Assembly: GCA_036389675.1 (NCBI GenBank)
Contig: DASVWI010000035.1
Coordinates: forward strand, 26,713 to 90,712
Origin: DASQYE01 sp036389675
Lineage (GTDB): Bacteria > Acidobacteriota > Blastocatellia > Pyrinomonadales > Pyrinomonadaceae
Direction of reading: 5' to 3'
DNA length: 64,000 nt
Made by a program: the position numbers and the translations under genes. Positions 34,961 through 45,100 of this stretch are shown piece after piece (positions within the stretch are counted from its first letter, which is position 1; every line of letters starts with the position of its first letter). A model generated the notes under the pieces. That model was not told the origin of the DNA, made no database searches, and was given only the letters and a program-made list of their open reading frames with translations.

Positions 34961-35230
34961 ATGCGGCGCAGAACAATTTTAATGTGTGTGCTGAGCTTTG
35001 CGATCAGCGGCCTGCTGACTCTCTCGTCCGGCGCGACCTCTTCCGGGGCGAACCCGTCTCCGATTGTAGACCGCTACACCTACTGGTATCACCCTGTGGG
35101 CAGCGCGTGCCCCGTCTATTATTTCGACCCGAACGATACGGAAAGCAAGACGCTCGCCAGAAGCTGGTGCGAGCAGGAAAACAGGAAGTCCTGCACATGG
35201 GTTCGCGGCACGGCCTCGCCCGCCTGCTAA
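34961..35230 (+). CDS. Small secreted cysteine-containing protein
   Basis: About 89 residues from the ATG at 34961, chosen because the aaggag site lies seven bases before it and is too close to the ATG at 34955. A clear signal peptide (MRRRTILMCVLSFAISGLLTLSSGA) precedes a mature part of ~60 residues with four cysteines (SACPVYY, SWCEQE, KSCTW, SPAC), likely two disulfides. I do not recognise the family. It opens the plus-strand operon, 34 bases before the EEP phosphoesterase gene, and could be an extracellular or periplasmic partner of that enzyme. Confidence 0.7.
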   Translation: MRRRTILMCVLSFAISGLLTLSSGATSSGANPSPIVDRYTYWYHPVGSACPVYYFDPNDTESKTLARSWCEQENRKSCTWVRGTASPAC

Positions 35231-35264
35231 GGCCGGCCATGTAAAAAATTGAGGAGGTGATGAG

Positions 35265-36131
35265 ATGAGACTGGCGACATTTAACATCTACTGGCTGGGC
35301 GATGAAGACAAGATCGTCCGAACCGAACAGGACAGGTCAATCATCGCGCGCGTGATTGCACGGCTCAACGCCGACGTGATTATCTTTGAAGAGATCGTCG
35401 TGCCCGAAGAGCTTCAAAAGATCATCGACCTCGTCAACGACCTGACCCATCGCAGCTATCGTCTGCGTGATAATGACGACCGCTTCCTCTGCGATAACAG
35501 CCAGCTCGACGTGCAGGGCTTGCAGAAGGTCTTTGCTGTCTACGACGCCGGGCAGTACGAGCTGCTGGCCGCGTCCCCGCTCAGGGGCGGCGTGGGTCGT
35601 CGCCCTTTCGGATTGCGACTGCGGCACAAAACCGACGGAGGACAGGCGCTGGTCGTCGGGGTGCATTTGAAGTCGGGCCAACCTTTCTTCACGGATGAAG
35701 GTTCATCCGATAAACGAAAAAAACAATGCCAGCATCTGGCCGATTGGGTCGCGGGCAAGCACGCCTCATCGAACGACATACTCCCCGGGCCTTCTGCCGG
35801 CGAGCATGTCGTCATCACCGGAGACTTCAACGCTCTCTACGAATCGAACAACCCGGAATACGCCGGGGTGGTCGCCTCTCTCGACCCGCTGCGCGAGGGC
35901 GTCATGGCTGACTGGTGGTGGGACGAGCCCCTGCGTGACCCCGCCGGGGGCGACCGCACCACGTCTTACCTTGAGCATCTGCTCATTGATTACGTAATGC
36001 TTTCGCCCTCACTGAAAGGGCGCGTCGTCCAGCAGCCGACCATATATGCCTACGATCTTGACCCGAACATCGGCGCGTCGGGAATCAGAATCTCAGATCA
36101 CCGGCCCGTGGTCTGCGAGCTTAAACTATAA
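35265..36131 (+). CDS. Endonuclease/exonuclease/phosphatase (EEP) family enzyme
   Basis: 288 residues, a whole EEP domain. Motifs in order: TFNIYWL (metal-binding Asn), IIFEEI (the catalytic Glu region, FxEV type), VGVHLKSG, ITGDFNAL (catalytic Asp-Asn), LIDYVMLS and ISDHRPV (catalytic Asp-His). The family cleaves phosphodiesters in nucleic acids, lipids or inositides; the substrate is not readable. No signal peptide. A strong gaggagg site precedes ATG 35265. It is followed by the PLD gene after 243 bases, which include a perfect 14-base palindrome at 36185-36198. Confidence 0.9.
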   Translation: MRLATFNIYWLGDEDKIVRTEQDRSIIARVIARLNADVIIFEEIVVPEELQKIIDLVNDLTHRSYRLRDNDDRFLCDNSQLDVQGLQKVFAVYDAGQYELLAASPLRGGVGRRPFGLRLRHKTDGGQALVVGVHLKSGQPFFTDEGSSDKRKKQCQHLADWVAGKHASSNDILPGPSAGEHVVITGDFNALYESNNPEYAGVVASLDPLREGVMADWWWDEPLRDPAGGDRTTSYLEHLLIDYVMLSPSLKGRVVQQPTIYAYDLDPNIGASGIRISDHRPVVCELKL

Positions 36132-36374
36132 GAGACCTCGGTGCGCGGCCATGATGCCCTGCCGAATACGAAAAGACGTGTTGAGACGGCGCGCCGTCAC
36201 GCCCGTAGGTCTCGATTCAGCCGACGTTAAAGAACTGTTTTCCATTGAAGATGGAAAGCATGCTCTGTGTGTGTCCAACCACTGAATGTAGCCGGCCCTG
36301 GGCGGAAGGATGGCCTCCGGCATGTCAGGAATTCTTCTTTGAAGTAACACTACACCTGTGATATAGCACGGAAC

Positions 36375-38606
36375 ATGGCGAACACTGGCGTCAAAGGTCG
36401 TATCGTTTTTGCCGAATCGGGCGTGGGCATTCGGAATTTAAAGGTATGCGCTTTCGACATCGACCCCGTTACCGAAGACGATCTTCTGGGAATCGTCGAA
36501 GAGACCGCAGACGACGGCAGCTTCAGCATCACCTACACTCCCGACAAATACCGATTATGGATTTTTGACAGGAACCCCGACATAGAGGTGCGGATTTACG
36601 GCCCCGGACACAGGCTCTTGTGGGAGACGACCAAACGGGACGACGTGCAGGTGGGAACACTCGACCTCGGCGACATAGCGATTCACGAAAACAACTTCCC
36701 TGTCGGCTCTAAATACTTCCCGCAGGGCTCCGCGCCGACCGCAGAGCAGATAAAGGATGACAAGAGCTGGCTCGTCACACACACTTCGCTCGACCCGGCC
36801 AGGGGAGTTGCGAAACGGCTGACGACGGGTAATAAGGTTGAGTGGCTGATCGACGGGGCGATCATGTTCCCCGCCATCACGGAAGCGATTGAGGATGCGA
36901 ACACCTCGATTCGCTTCATGAATCTGGCCTTCTATATAGAAGAACTATATTCCAAGTTGGAGTTTCCGACCGGCAAGAATCACAAGAACGTCCTGCCTTC
37001 CGATCAGGTGATCGTATCCCGCGTGGAGCGAATCCTGAAGAGGAAAGTAAGGGACGACGGCGTGGCCGTCCATCTCCTCGTCTGGGAGCTTGAGAACTTC
37101 AAAGACCTGCTCATCAAGTTGTTTGACAAAGCGGACACTGCCGATGAAGTCCGTGATTATTTCGAGGGGACGGGTGTGCACGCCAGCTCGCTGGAAACGT
37201 CGCAACTGCTCCACATCAAGCTGCTGGTCGTTGACGGCGAGACGGCGTTCATCATCGGCTCGACGATGAGCCCTGCGTACTTCAGCGATCACGAGCACCT
37301 CATACGCGACGCGCGGCATCGCGGCAGATCGCTCATGCACGACGTGAGCCTGCGCCTGAAAGGCCCGGCGGTGCATGACGTGGACGAGACCTTCACCACG
37401 ATCTGGAACGTCGGCCCGACCGTCTCGCCCATCACTCCGTCGCCGGCGACCACGACGACCCCCGGCGACATGGGCGTACAGGTGCTACGCACGCTGCCCG
37501 GCGAGATGTTCGTCAAGGATCCGCCGAACGTCAACGACCCGGCGCACATTCCTTACGGGGAGACGGGCATTCTGGAATCCTACCAGCGCGCGATCATGCT
37601 GGCGGAAGAGTATATCTACATCGAAGACCAGTATTTCGTCAGCGACGAGATAGCGAAAGCGATTCTGCTGCGGATGAAGGAGAGGCCGAACCTCGAAGTA
37701 ATCCTGGTTCTCAACGTGAAGCCTGACATCGGCGGCTATGAACGCAAGCAGGCGGCGCTGATTAAAGAGATGCGCGCCTCGCTCGGGACTCAACAGAACA
37801 GGCTCGGCGTCTTCACCATCTGGAGCACGGATTCAAGCAGCGCGCCCATGCAAATCTCGCACATCTACATGCATAGCAAGCTGGCAATCATCGACGACAA
37901 ATGGGCGACCGTCGGAACTGCCAACGTGGACGGGGCGTCACTTAATCAAAGGCAGTGGGGGCTCATCCTCAAGGGAGAAGCCAGAGCGAAGGTCGAAAAG
38001 ATTCTCGAACAGATTTCGGGCCTTTCCCTGAAGAAGAAGATTGCCGCGGCGCTGTTAGGCCCGCTGCTCACCGCTCTGGTGCTGATGGCGTTCGGCCCGC
38101 TGCTGCTGCTCTTCACAAGGGTCGGGCTGCATTTCTCGCTGCCGTCGCTGATCGGCTTTGTGTTCAAATCCCTCATTAAAGAGATCGCGCGAACCACCCA
38201 GCACGCCAACCCCGGCAGAAAGCGCCAGCCCCCGAGGCATCCTGAGCTCAACCTTACGGTTTACAACGACATCGCGGGCCAGACGCCGACCGACAAAGTC
38301 CTGGAGCTTCGGCTGGCTCTGTGGTCGGAGCATCTTGGAAAACAGGCTCCTGCCGACAAGCCCGCCAGCGGGTGGCTCGATAGTGTGTGGAATCCTGTCG
38401 CGGAGATTGATCTGAAGCAGATTAAAAATGCGGCTACGCCTCCAATCGTGCCGCTCAACCTGCCGAGCAGGAAGCTGCTCAAGTGGGTTCCCGAATTCAA
38501 ACCGAAGAACTATCTCAAGGCGCTCGGAGTTCAGGTCAGTAACATCAAGATCAGATCGGGCGGTGAAGAGCTGAAATTCAGGAACGTGGAGAAAGATCTG
38601 AATTAG
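36375..38606 (+). CDS. Phospholipase D family protein with two HKD motifs and a hydrophobic segment
   Basis: 743 residues. The N-terminal ~100 residues are beta-rich, transthyretin-like (GRIVFAESGVGIRNLKVCAFD ... GSFSITYTPDKYRL). The PLD core has HIKLLVVDGETAFIIGS (~279) and HSKLAIIDDKWATVGTANVDGAS (~499), both HxK(x4)D complete, so it should be active on phosphodiester or phospholipid bonds. A hydrophobic hairpin at ~554-590 (ALLGPLLTALVLMAFGPLLLLF) is unusual for PLD and could insert in membranes. No signal peptide. It could be an injected lipase like Tle5 or a resident enzyme. It is 16 bases from the DUF6603 gene. Substrate and target are unknown. Confidence 0.9.
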   Translation: MANTGVKGRIVFAESGVGIRNLKVCAFDIDPVTEDDLLGIVEETADDGSFSITYTPDKYRLWIFDRNPDIEVRIYGPGHRLLWETTKRDDVQVGTLDLGDIAIHENNFPVGSKYFPQGSAPTAEQIKDDKSWLVTHTSLDPARGVAKRLTTGNKVEWLIDGAIMFPAITEAIEDANTSIRFMNLAFYIEELYSKLEFPTGKNHKNVLPSDQVIVSRVERILKRKVRDDGVAVHLLVWELENFKDLLIKLFDKADTADEVRDYFEGTGVHASSLETSQLLHIKLLVVDGETAFIIGSTMSPAYFSDHEHLIRDARHRGRSLMHDVSLRLKGPAVHDVDETFTTIWNVGPTVSPITPSPATTTTPGDMGVQVLRTLPGEMFVKDPPNVNDPAHIPYGETGILESYQRAIMLAEEYIYIEDQYFVSDEIAKAILLRMKERPNLEVILVLNVKPDIGGYERKQAALIKEMRASLGTQQNRLGVFTIWSTDSSSAPMQISHIYMHSKLAIIDDKWATVGTANVDGASLNQRQWGLILKGEARAKVEKILEQISGLSLKKKIAAALLGPLLTALVLMAFGPLLLLFTRVGLHFSLPSLIGFVFKSLIKEIARTTQHANPGRKRQPPRHPELNLTVYNDIAGQTPTDKVLELRLALWSEHLGKQAPADKPASGWLDSVWNPVAEIDLKQIKNAATPPIVPLNLPSRKLLKWVPEFKPKNYLKALGVQVSNIKIRSGGEELKFRNVEKDLN

Positions 38607-38622
38607 CCGGCGCTGAAAGCTG

Positions 38623-41600
38623 ATGCCCAATACCATCCAGACACTCACGGAAGAGATCGGCGAAGTGATGGCGCAGTTGAACCAGCTGGTTCAGGCCACC
38701 GCCGGGACGAAAACCTTTGTCAACGCGCTCGGCTGGGAGCTGCCGCCGGGCGTGGATGATATCGGCCTGACGGCGATTGACTTCTCGAACCTTCTCGCCA
38801 AGCTGAAAATCGTCGTCGAGTCCTCGGAGGCCGAGTCGGAAGATGAGCTGCTCATGGCCGTCCGTATCGCCGACCTCGGGCTCGCCATCGGAGCAACCGC
38901 CGATAGCGTCAGGCAGTTGGCCCAATCATTGGCCCTCACGCTCGGCGGCTTCGGCGACTATCTTGATCGCACCAACATCCACAAGGAGCTGCCGCGCCGC
39001 CTCATTGATCTACAGCTCATCAATTACCTGTCGGAACGCTCGCCGCTCGCCACCGCGATTCTGAATTTTCTGAACATCATTGAGTTCAGGTACTTTCCAG
39101 CCGACGAGGAGAACTTTCAGCTCGAACACCTGCGGGCCATCGTCAACTACGGTCATCTTAAAACCTTCATCTCCGATCCCGCGGGTCATCTCTCAGACAC
39201 CTACGGCTGGGGCACGCCGGAGTTCGCGGACATAGTGCTTCTGGGGCGCATCGGCCAGATACTGCGCGAGCTGGGCCTGCCGCTTCAGCTCAGGATGATG
39301 GACCCCAGAGCGGAGGCCGCGCTCGTTGGCCCACCGCCGACCGGGCCGGACGTACGGCCTGTGCCGCAGATGCTCGTGACCATCTACGAACAGCTGGAAG
39401 AGGTTGCCGGTTTGAAGCTGGGGTTATCCGTCTTCGGCGTGCGCCCCAGCTCGGAGGGCACAGCCGATGGGGGCGTCGGCTTTCTGCCGATTGTCCGTGG
39501 GCAGGCGCAGGCCAGCATCCCTTTCTTCGCATTCGATGACGCCTTCATAGACCTCTCCGCCGACGCCGACCTGCTCAAACGCACTGCGCTGATCCTGCGA
39601 CCCGATCAGGAGCTCGAAGTAAAAACAGCCAACGACCTGAGCGACACCGTCACGGGCCGCTTTGCCCTGGGACTCAGGCACGGGAGCGCCACAAGCGAAG
39701 CAAAGACGCTCCTTTCTTTTCCGGGCGGCGTGGCTTTGCAGGCGCAACAAATTCACCTGCTCGGCGGGATGGAAAAATACTCTGAGCGCCCCGCCGAGAG
39801 TTTTATGGAACTGGGCCTGCTGGGCGGTCGCTTTGTTTTTTCGCTCGATGGTGCGGACTCTTTTTTGAAGGAAGGCATTTCGCAGAAGAAGATCGAAGCG
39901 CCCTTCGATTTTCGCATCGGCTGGAACAGCGAACAGGGCATCTACTTTCACGGCAGCTCCGGCCTGCTCGTCTGCCTGCCCATCCACGCACGCCTCGGAG
40001 CTTTTACCCTGAGCAGCCTGACCCTGGGGCTGAAGGTGGAGGACGAGGGACTGGCGCTCGAATCCTCCATCGACGGAACGTTGCGCCTTGGGCCGTTGAC
40101 GGTTACGGTTCGGCGGCTCGGCCTTGAGGTCGATGTCTCTTTCAGCGACGGCAACATGGGCATCTTCGGGCTCTCGCCGCGCTTCAAGCCCCCGAGCGGC
40201 CTCGGCCTCTCGATTGACGGCGGCGGTTTCAAGGGCGGCGGCTTTCTGGACTTCGAGCCGGAGCAGGAACTCTATTCCGGCATGCTTGAGCTCCAGTATC
40301 AGGATCAGTTCACGCTCAAAGCCTTCGGGCTCTTAACGACCCGTCTGCCCAACGGCCAGAGCGGCTACTCCTTACTGATCGTCATCAGTAGCGAGTTCAC
40401 GCCGATTCAACTGGGCTTCGGCTTCAAGCTCAACGGGGTGGGAGGGCTGCTCGGCCTCAACCGCACGGTTAAGACCGAGCGCCTGCGCTCGGGCCTGCGC
40501 GACAATACACTGAACAGCGTTCTCTTCCCCACCGACATCGTCGCCAATGCCGACCGTATCCTGAGCGATCTGCGACAGGTTTTCCCGCCCCAGAGCGGTC
40601 GCTTCATCTTCGGCCCGATGGCGAAGATCACATGGGGCACGCCGACTTTGCTGACAGTTGATCTGGGCCTTGTGATCGAAATTCCAGACCCTGTGCGGCT
40701 GGTTATCCTCGGCATCGTGCGCGGGATACTGCCGGACGAGAGGGCATCCATCCTGCGCTTGCAGGTGAGCTTTCTCGGCGAGATAGACTTCGAGCGGCAA
40801 CAGCTCTCCTTCGACGCCTCCCTGTTCGACTCCAAGCTGCTGGCCTTTACCCTGACGGGCGACATGGCGCTGCGTCTCTACTGGGGCGCTGATGCAAACT
40901 TCCTGCTGACGGTCGGCGGTTTTCATCCGGCCTACCAGCCGCCGCCGATGAATTTGCCTTCGATTCGTCGCCTGACTCTGGCCCTGATACAGGGCGACAA
41001 TCCCCGGCTCACGCTGGAAATCTATTTCGCCGTTACCTCCAACACAGTCCAGTTCGGGGCGAAGCTGGAACTGTACGCCGCCGCGTGGAAGTTCAACGTC
41101 TACGGCTTCCTCTCCTTCGACGTGCTGTTCCAGTTCAATCCTTTCTACTTCACCGCCGAGATCACGGCCATACTGGCGCTGCGCGTCGGCACGTCGAGCA
41201 TCGCGGGCATAAAATTGACCTTCGCCCTCGAAGGGCCAACCCCATGGAAGGCCAGAGGCACGGCGAGCTTTAAGGTCTGCTGGTTCTTCACGCTCAAGAT
41301 ACGCTTCAATAAAACTTTCGGCGAAGCGAGAAACACCAGCCTCTCCGACATCGCCGTCTTGCCTCTGCTGCTCGAAGCGCTCGCATCCCACGACAACTGG
41401 GAAGCAGAGCTGCCCGCAAGCAAACACCGTCTCGAAACCCTGAAGGAACTGGCGAACCCGACCGATCAGCTATTCGTGCATCCTCTGGGAAACCTGAAGG
41501 TCAGCCAGAAGGTCGTGCCGCTGAACCTTCGCATCGATAGATTGGGCAGCCAGCGCCCGAGCGACGCCAGGGAATTCAAGATCGAGGAAGTGAAGCTGGC

Positions 41601-42126
41601 AAACACGGCTCTGGTCAACCCCGATGCGGCGCAGGAATCTTTCGCGCCCGCCCAGTTCTTCGACATGAACGATGAGGAAAAGCTGGCGAGCCCCTCGTTC
41701 AGGAATTTCGAGAGCGGCGTCAGGATAGGCGAGCCCAATCGCCTGCACACGGGCTATGCCGCGGCGCGTGAAGTGAAGTACGAATTGAAATATATAGACT
41801 CGCAACGAGAGCGCCGACTGGCGCGACCCGTCCACTCCTTCGAGGTGGACGCTCTCAATTTCAACACGTGGAGATTGCAGGGCGCGATTGCCCGGTCGGA
41901 GCTTTCCTTTGAGCGCAAACGTAAATCGAGTCTCGCGCCCGAGGCGGTGGCCGTCGTACAGGAGCCTTTCGCCATCGTCAATACCGGCGATCTGAAACTC
42001 TTCGATCAATCGAGCTTACTCGGCAGCGAGCGCGCCGCGCTCGCGCGCATAGATGCTTTGATTGAAGACAACCCGGCGCTGCGAGGCACTCTGCAGGTAG
42101 TGCCGGCCTTCGAGATGAGCTCATAA
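38623..42126 (+). CDS. DUF6603-domain giant protein
   Basis: 1167 residues. The N-terminal ~250 residues are helical; ~300-900 is a long chain of amphipathic beta-strands with many Gly and Leu, and the region ~590-890 has the DUF6603 pattern: GVGGLLGLNR, DRILSDLRQVFPPQSGRFIFGPMAKITWGTP, LLAFTLTGDMALRLYWG, VGGFHPAYQPPP, VTSNTVQFGA. The C-terminal ~250 residues are a separate mixed region. No signal peptide. The function of DUF6603 is not known. Regular alternation of hydrophobic residues over hundreds of residues resembles extended beta-groove or lipid-carrying proteins, which is inference only. The gene is tightly coupled: 16 bases after pld and 2 bases before the next. Confidence 0.85.
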   Translation: MPNTIQTLTEEIGEVMAQLNQLVQATAGTKTFVNALGWELPPGVDDIGLTAIDFSNLLAKLKIVVESSEAESEDELLMAVRIADLGLAIGATADSVRQLAQSLALTLGGFGDYLDRTNIHKELPRRLIDLQLINYLSERSPLATAILNFLNIIEFRYFPADEENFQLEHLRAIVNYGHLKTFISDPAGHLSDTYGWGTPEFADIVLLGRIGQILRELGLPLQLRMMDPRAEAALVGPPPTGPDVRPVPQMLVTIYEQLEEVAGLKLGLSVFGVRPSSEGTADGGVGFLPIVRGQAQASIPFFAFDDAFIDLSADADLLKRTALILRPDQELEVKTANDLSDTVTGRFALGLRHGSATSEAKTLLSFPGGVALQAQQIHLLGGMEKYSERPAESFMELGLLGGRFVFSLDGADSFLKEGISQKKIEAPFDFRIGWNSEQGIYFHGSSGLLVCLPIHARLGAFTLSSLTLGLKVEDEGLALESSIDGTLRLGPLTVTVRRLGLEVDVSFSDGNMGIFGLSPRFKPPSGLGLSIDGGGFKGGGFLDFEPEQELYSGMLELQYQDQFTLKAFGLLTTRLPNGQSGYSLLIVISSEFTPIQLGFGFKLNGVGGLLGLNRTVKTERLRSGLRDNTLNSVLFPTDIVANADRILSDLRQVFPPQSGRFIFGPMAKITWGTPTLLTVDLGLVIEIPDPVRLVILGIVRGILPDERASILRLQVSFLGEIDFERQQLSFDASLFDSKLLAFTLTGDMALRLYWGADANFLLTVGGFHPAYQPPPMNLPSIRRLTLALIQGDNPRLTLEIYFAVTSNTVQFGAKLELYAAAWKFNVYGFLSFDVLFQFNPFYFTAEITAILALRVGTSSIAGIKLTFALEGPTPWKARGTASFKVCWFFTLKIRFNKTFGEARNTSLSDIAVLPLLLEALASHDNWEAELPASKHRLETLKELANPTDQLFVHPLGNLKVSQKVVPLNLRIDRLGSQRPSDAREFKIEEVKLANTALVNPDAAQESFAPAQFFDMNDEEKLASPSFRNFESGVRIGEPNRLHTGYAAAREVKYELKYIDSQRERRLARPVHSFEVDALNFNTWRLQGAIARSELSFERKRKSSLAPEAVAVVQEPFAIVNTGDLKLFDQSSLLGSERAALARIDALIEDNPALRGTLQVVPAFEMSS

Positions 42127-42128
42127 TC

Positions 42129-45100
42129 GTGGACACCTTAAAAAATTACACTTTCCTCCCGTGGATGCGTCAGGGAATCGCCGCGGAAATTGGCGTGGTG
42201 GACGACCTCGGGAGCGATGAGTCGGGCACGGCTCGGCAGCGGGCGGAAGTGCTCGTCAGCTTCAAGGTAAATGCTCAACCTGTTTCCAGGCCCGTGCAGT
42301 TGCTAGGGCCGGGCGATGTTCTGGGCTTCAATCCGCAGGCGGTCGTCAAAACAGAGCCGGGCAACTGGGTGACTGATTTCGAAGCCAATTATCTGCCCTA
42401 CGTTGAATTCTATGAAGAGGATTTTCTCTGGCGCTTTACCCCTGCCAGATCGGCGGGCGACCTTGAGCAAAGTCGATTGCGCCCGTGGATATTCCTGATC
42501 GTTCTGGAGGCAAGCGAGTTTGACGAGAAAAAAACAGGTGGGCCACTCGCCGCCTTCGAGATCAGGGAGGGATTAGACCCGAACGAATTGTTCCCCGATA
42601 AGGAGCAAAGCTGGGCCTGGGCTCACGTGCATGTCAGCCAGAACATCATCGGCGGTAAGCTGCAAACGACGACGGGGCAGGAGGCTCGCGCTGTTGAGCA
42701 GAATCTCGCCGGCATACTCGGCATCAATCCAGACAATGCTTCCTCGCGCCTGCTGTGTCCAAGAAAGCTTCGGGAGAATACTGCCTACCATGCTTTCGTC
42801 ATACCTGCCTTCGAGACTGGCCGTCTGGCGGGACTCGGGTTGGAGATACCCTCCGACATTGACGGACAGCAAGCCTCTTGGGGCACAAACCAGAGGCTCT
42901 ACCCGATCTACTATCGCTGGTTTTTTCAGACCGGCGTGAAAGGTGATTTCGAGTTTCTGGTCGATCTGCTCAAGCCGAGGCCCGTAGACAAACGCGTCGG
43001 CGTCCGCGATATGGACATGCGGAAACCCGGCTACGAGGTGGAAGGCATGTTGCCGCCGCTGGACGTGATGGGTCTGGAGGGCGCGCTCAGGAGTCCTGAG
43101 ACGGAGTCCTCTCCGCCGCAGTGGCCGCCCGCGAATACAGACTTCGATCATCCGCCCGCAGGGTCGGCTGGGGATTTTCTGAATCAACTGGAAGAAGCGG
43201 TCAACCTCCAATTCGATATTCAGCAGGAGGAGACTGCCGAGCACCCGCATCCAGACCCGATCATCAGCCCTCCGCTCTACGGGAAGTGGTATGCGAAAGC
43301 CGAAAAGCTTGAGGTGCAGAATGGAGCGGGCTGGGTCAACGAGCTTAACCGCGACCCTCGCTATCGAACGTCGGCGGGCGTCGGCACGCAGGTCATACAA
43401 AAAGAGCAGGAGAGGCTCATGCAACAGGCATGGAGTCAACTCGGAGACCTGTTGCAGACCAATCAGAAGATCAGGCAACTGCAATTGGGGTGGATGAGCA
43501 GCCACGTCATGTACAGGAAAAACGTCCTGCCTCAATCCTCGGCTCAACTGCTCGGATTCACACGCGCGGTGCAGGCGCGTGTCTTGGGAAGCCCGACGAC
43601 GATTGCCAATCAGGTCAGCGAGAGCCGCCTGCCGCAAGCGGCCCTGAACCCCGCCTTCCGAAAGATCACGCGCAGCCGGGGCGCGATCATGCGAAAGATT
43701 GTGCCCGACGTTCAAAGCCCGGCACGCGTCGTTATCGAAGGGCTCAATGCGGGCACTCTGAGCGCGGCCCCTCCGCCGCCGGAGCCTACCGGACAAATCT
43801 CTTTAGACACGATGGCGCAGACGCTCATACCGGATTGGATGCCGGAGTGGCTTGGCCGCTGGCTGCGCGAAAACATCGTGCGCTTAGCCCTGCTTGTCTT
43901 GCTCGCTCTGGCCTTCGTCCTCATGATCGTCAGCGGCGCTTTCATCATTTTCGTCCCTGTCATCTCCGCGCTGAGCGCGCTTCTGATGCTCGCCGAAAGG
44001 TTACGCGCGCAGCTCGAAACGGCAGACGCTTTTCATGAAGCTAATTTCAAACCGAGCCTGGTGGACGAAATACCCGCGCGCCCGAATTTCCTCCTGACGG
44101 AATTTGAAGCGCCGATGCCCGATTCGGGCGGCAGCGGCAACGCCGACAGCGTCGAGGCCGCCAATTTCCGGGTCGCGCTCAAAGACGCCTACAACGTCTA
44201 TCAAACGCCGCCTCCCATTGCGCCGCAGCGCCAGCCCCTGAACATTAATAACGCCGTCGTCAGGTTGCAGCAATCGCTCGATCCCGCGGTCGCCATTCCG
44301 AAAAGGGCCGAGTTCATTCTCAGGATTCCCGCGACGATCAAAGATTCATATCTACGTCCTCACAGGACTCCCGTGCCGGTAATGGCGCACCCGATCTTCT
44401 CGGAGCCGATGTACCGCCCGATGCGTGACATTTCCGCCGAGCTGCTGGCCCCCAATCTACATCTGATCTCCAACAATACGATCTCCCTGATGGAGACGAA
44501 CCAGCGCTTTATAGAAGCCTACATGGTCGGGCTCAATCACGAGATGGCCTGCGAATTATTGTGGCGCGGATTTCCGACAGACCAGCGCGGGAGTTATTTC
44601 CGCCAGTTTTGGGATGTGGCGGACGCTGTGAATCGCGAGCCCGACAAAACGGCAGCGCAAATCGAAGAAGCCTCGCTCGACATCACCCGTCTGCATACAT
44701 GGGAGCGCCAGACGGCTCTGGGCACACACGAAAACCGCCCTTTGCCCAGCGGAGCGGAACCCGGCGAGTCCCGGCTGGTACTGGTCGTTCGCGGCGACCT
44801 GTTGAGGAAATACCCGACGGCTGTCATCTATGCACAGCGAGCGAAGTGGATAACGGACGGCACGGGTCGCGTCGTTCGGGAGCTGGATGACGGCAACCCC
44901 GTGCAGACGATCAAGCTTCCGATCTTTAAGGCAGAGATTGAGCCGGACATTCGCTTTCTGGGATTTAATCTCACCGCGAGCGCCGCGAAAGGAAATCCTG
45001 ACCCTGAGGCCGCCGACCCGGGCTGGTTCTTTGTGATACAGGAGCGACCGGGCGAGCCCCGCTTCGGTTTGGATAACTTGAGCGACGACTCGCCCGCCAC

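Noticed and set aside
36185..36257. Perfect 14-base palindrome (36185-36198) and a 7-base stem (36239-36257) between the EEP and PLD genes
   Set aside because: Neither has a T-run nor a recognised operator consensus; noted only as possible regulator sites.
42573..43796. 407-codon minus-strand frame inside the 1059-residue gene
   Set aside because: Arg-rich shadow without start signal; the plus-strand frame is coupled to its neighbours and more protein-like.
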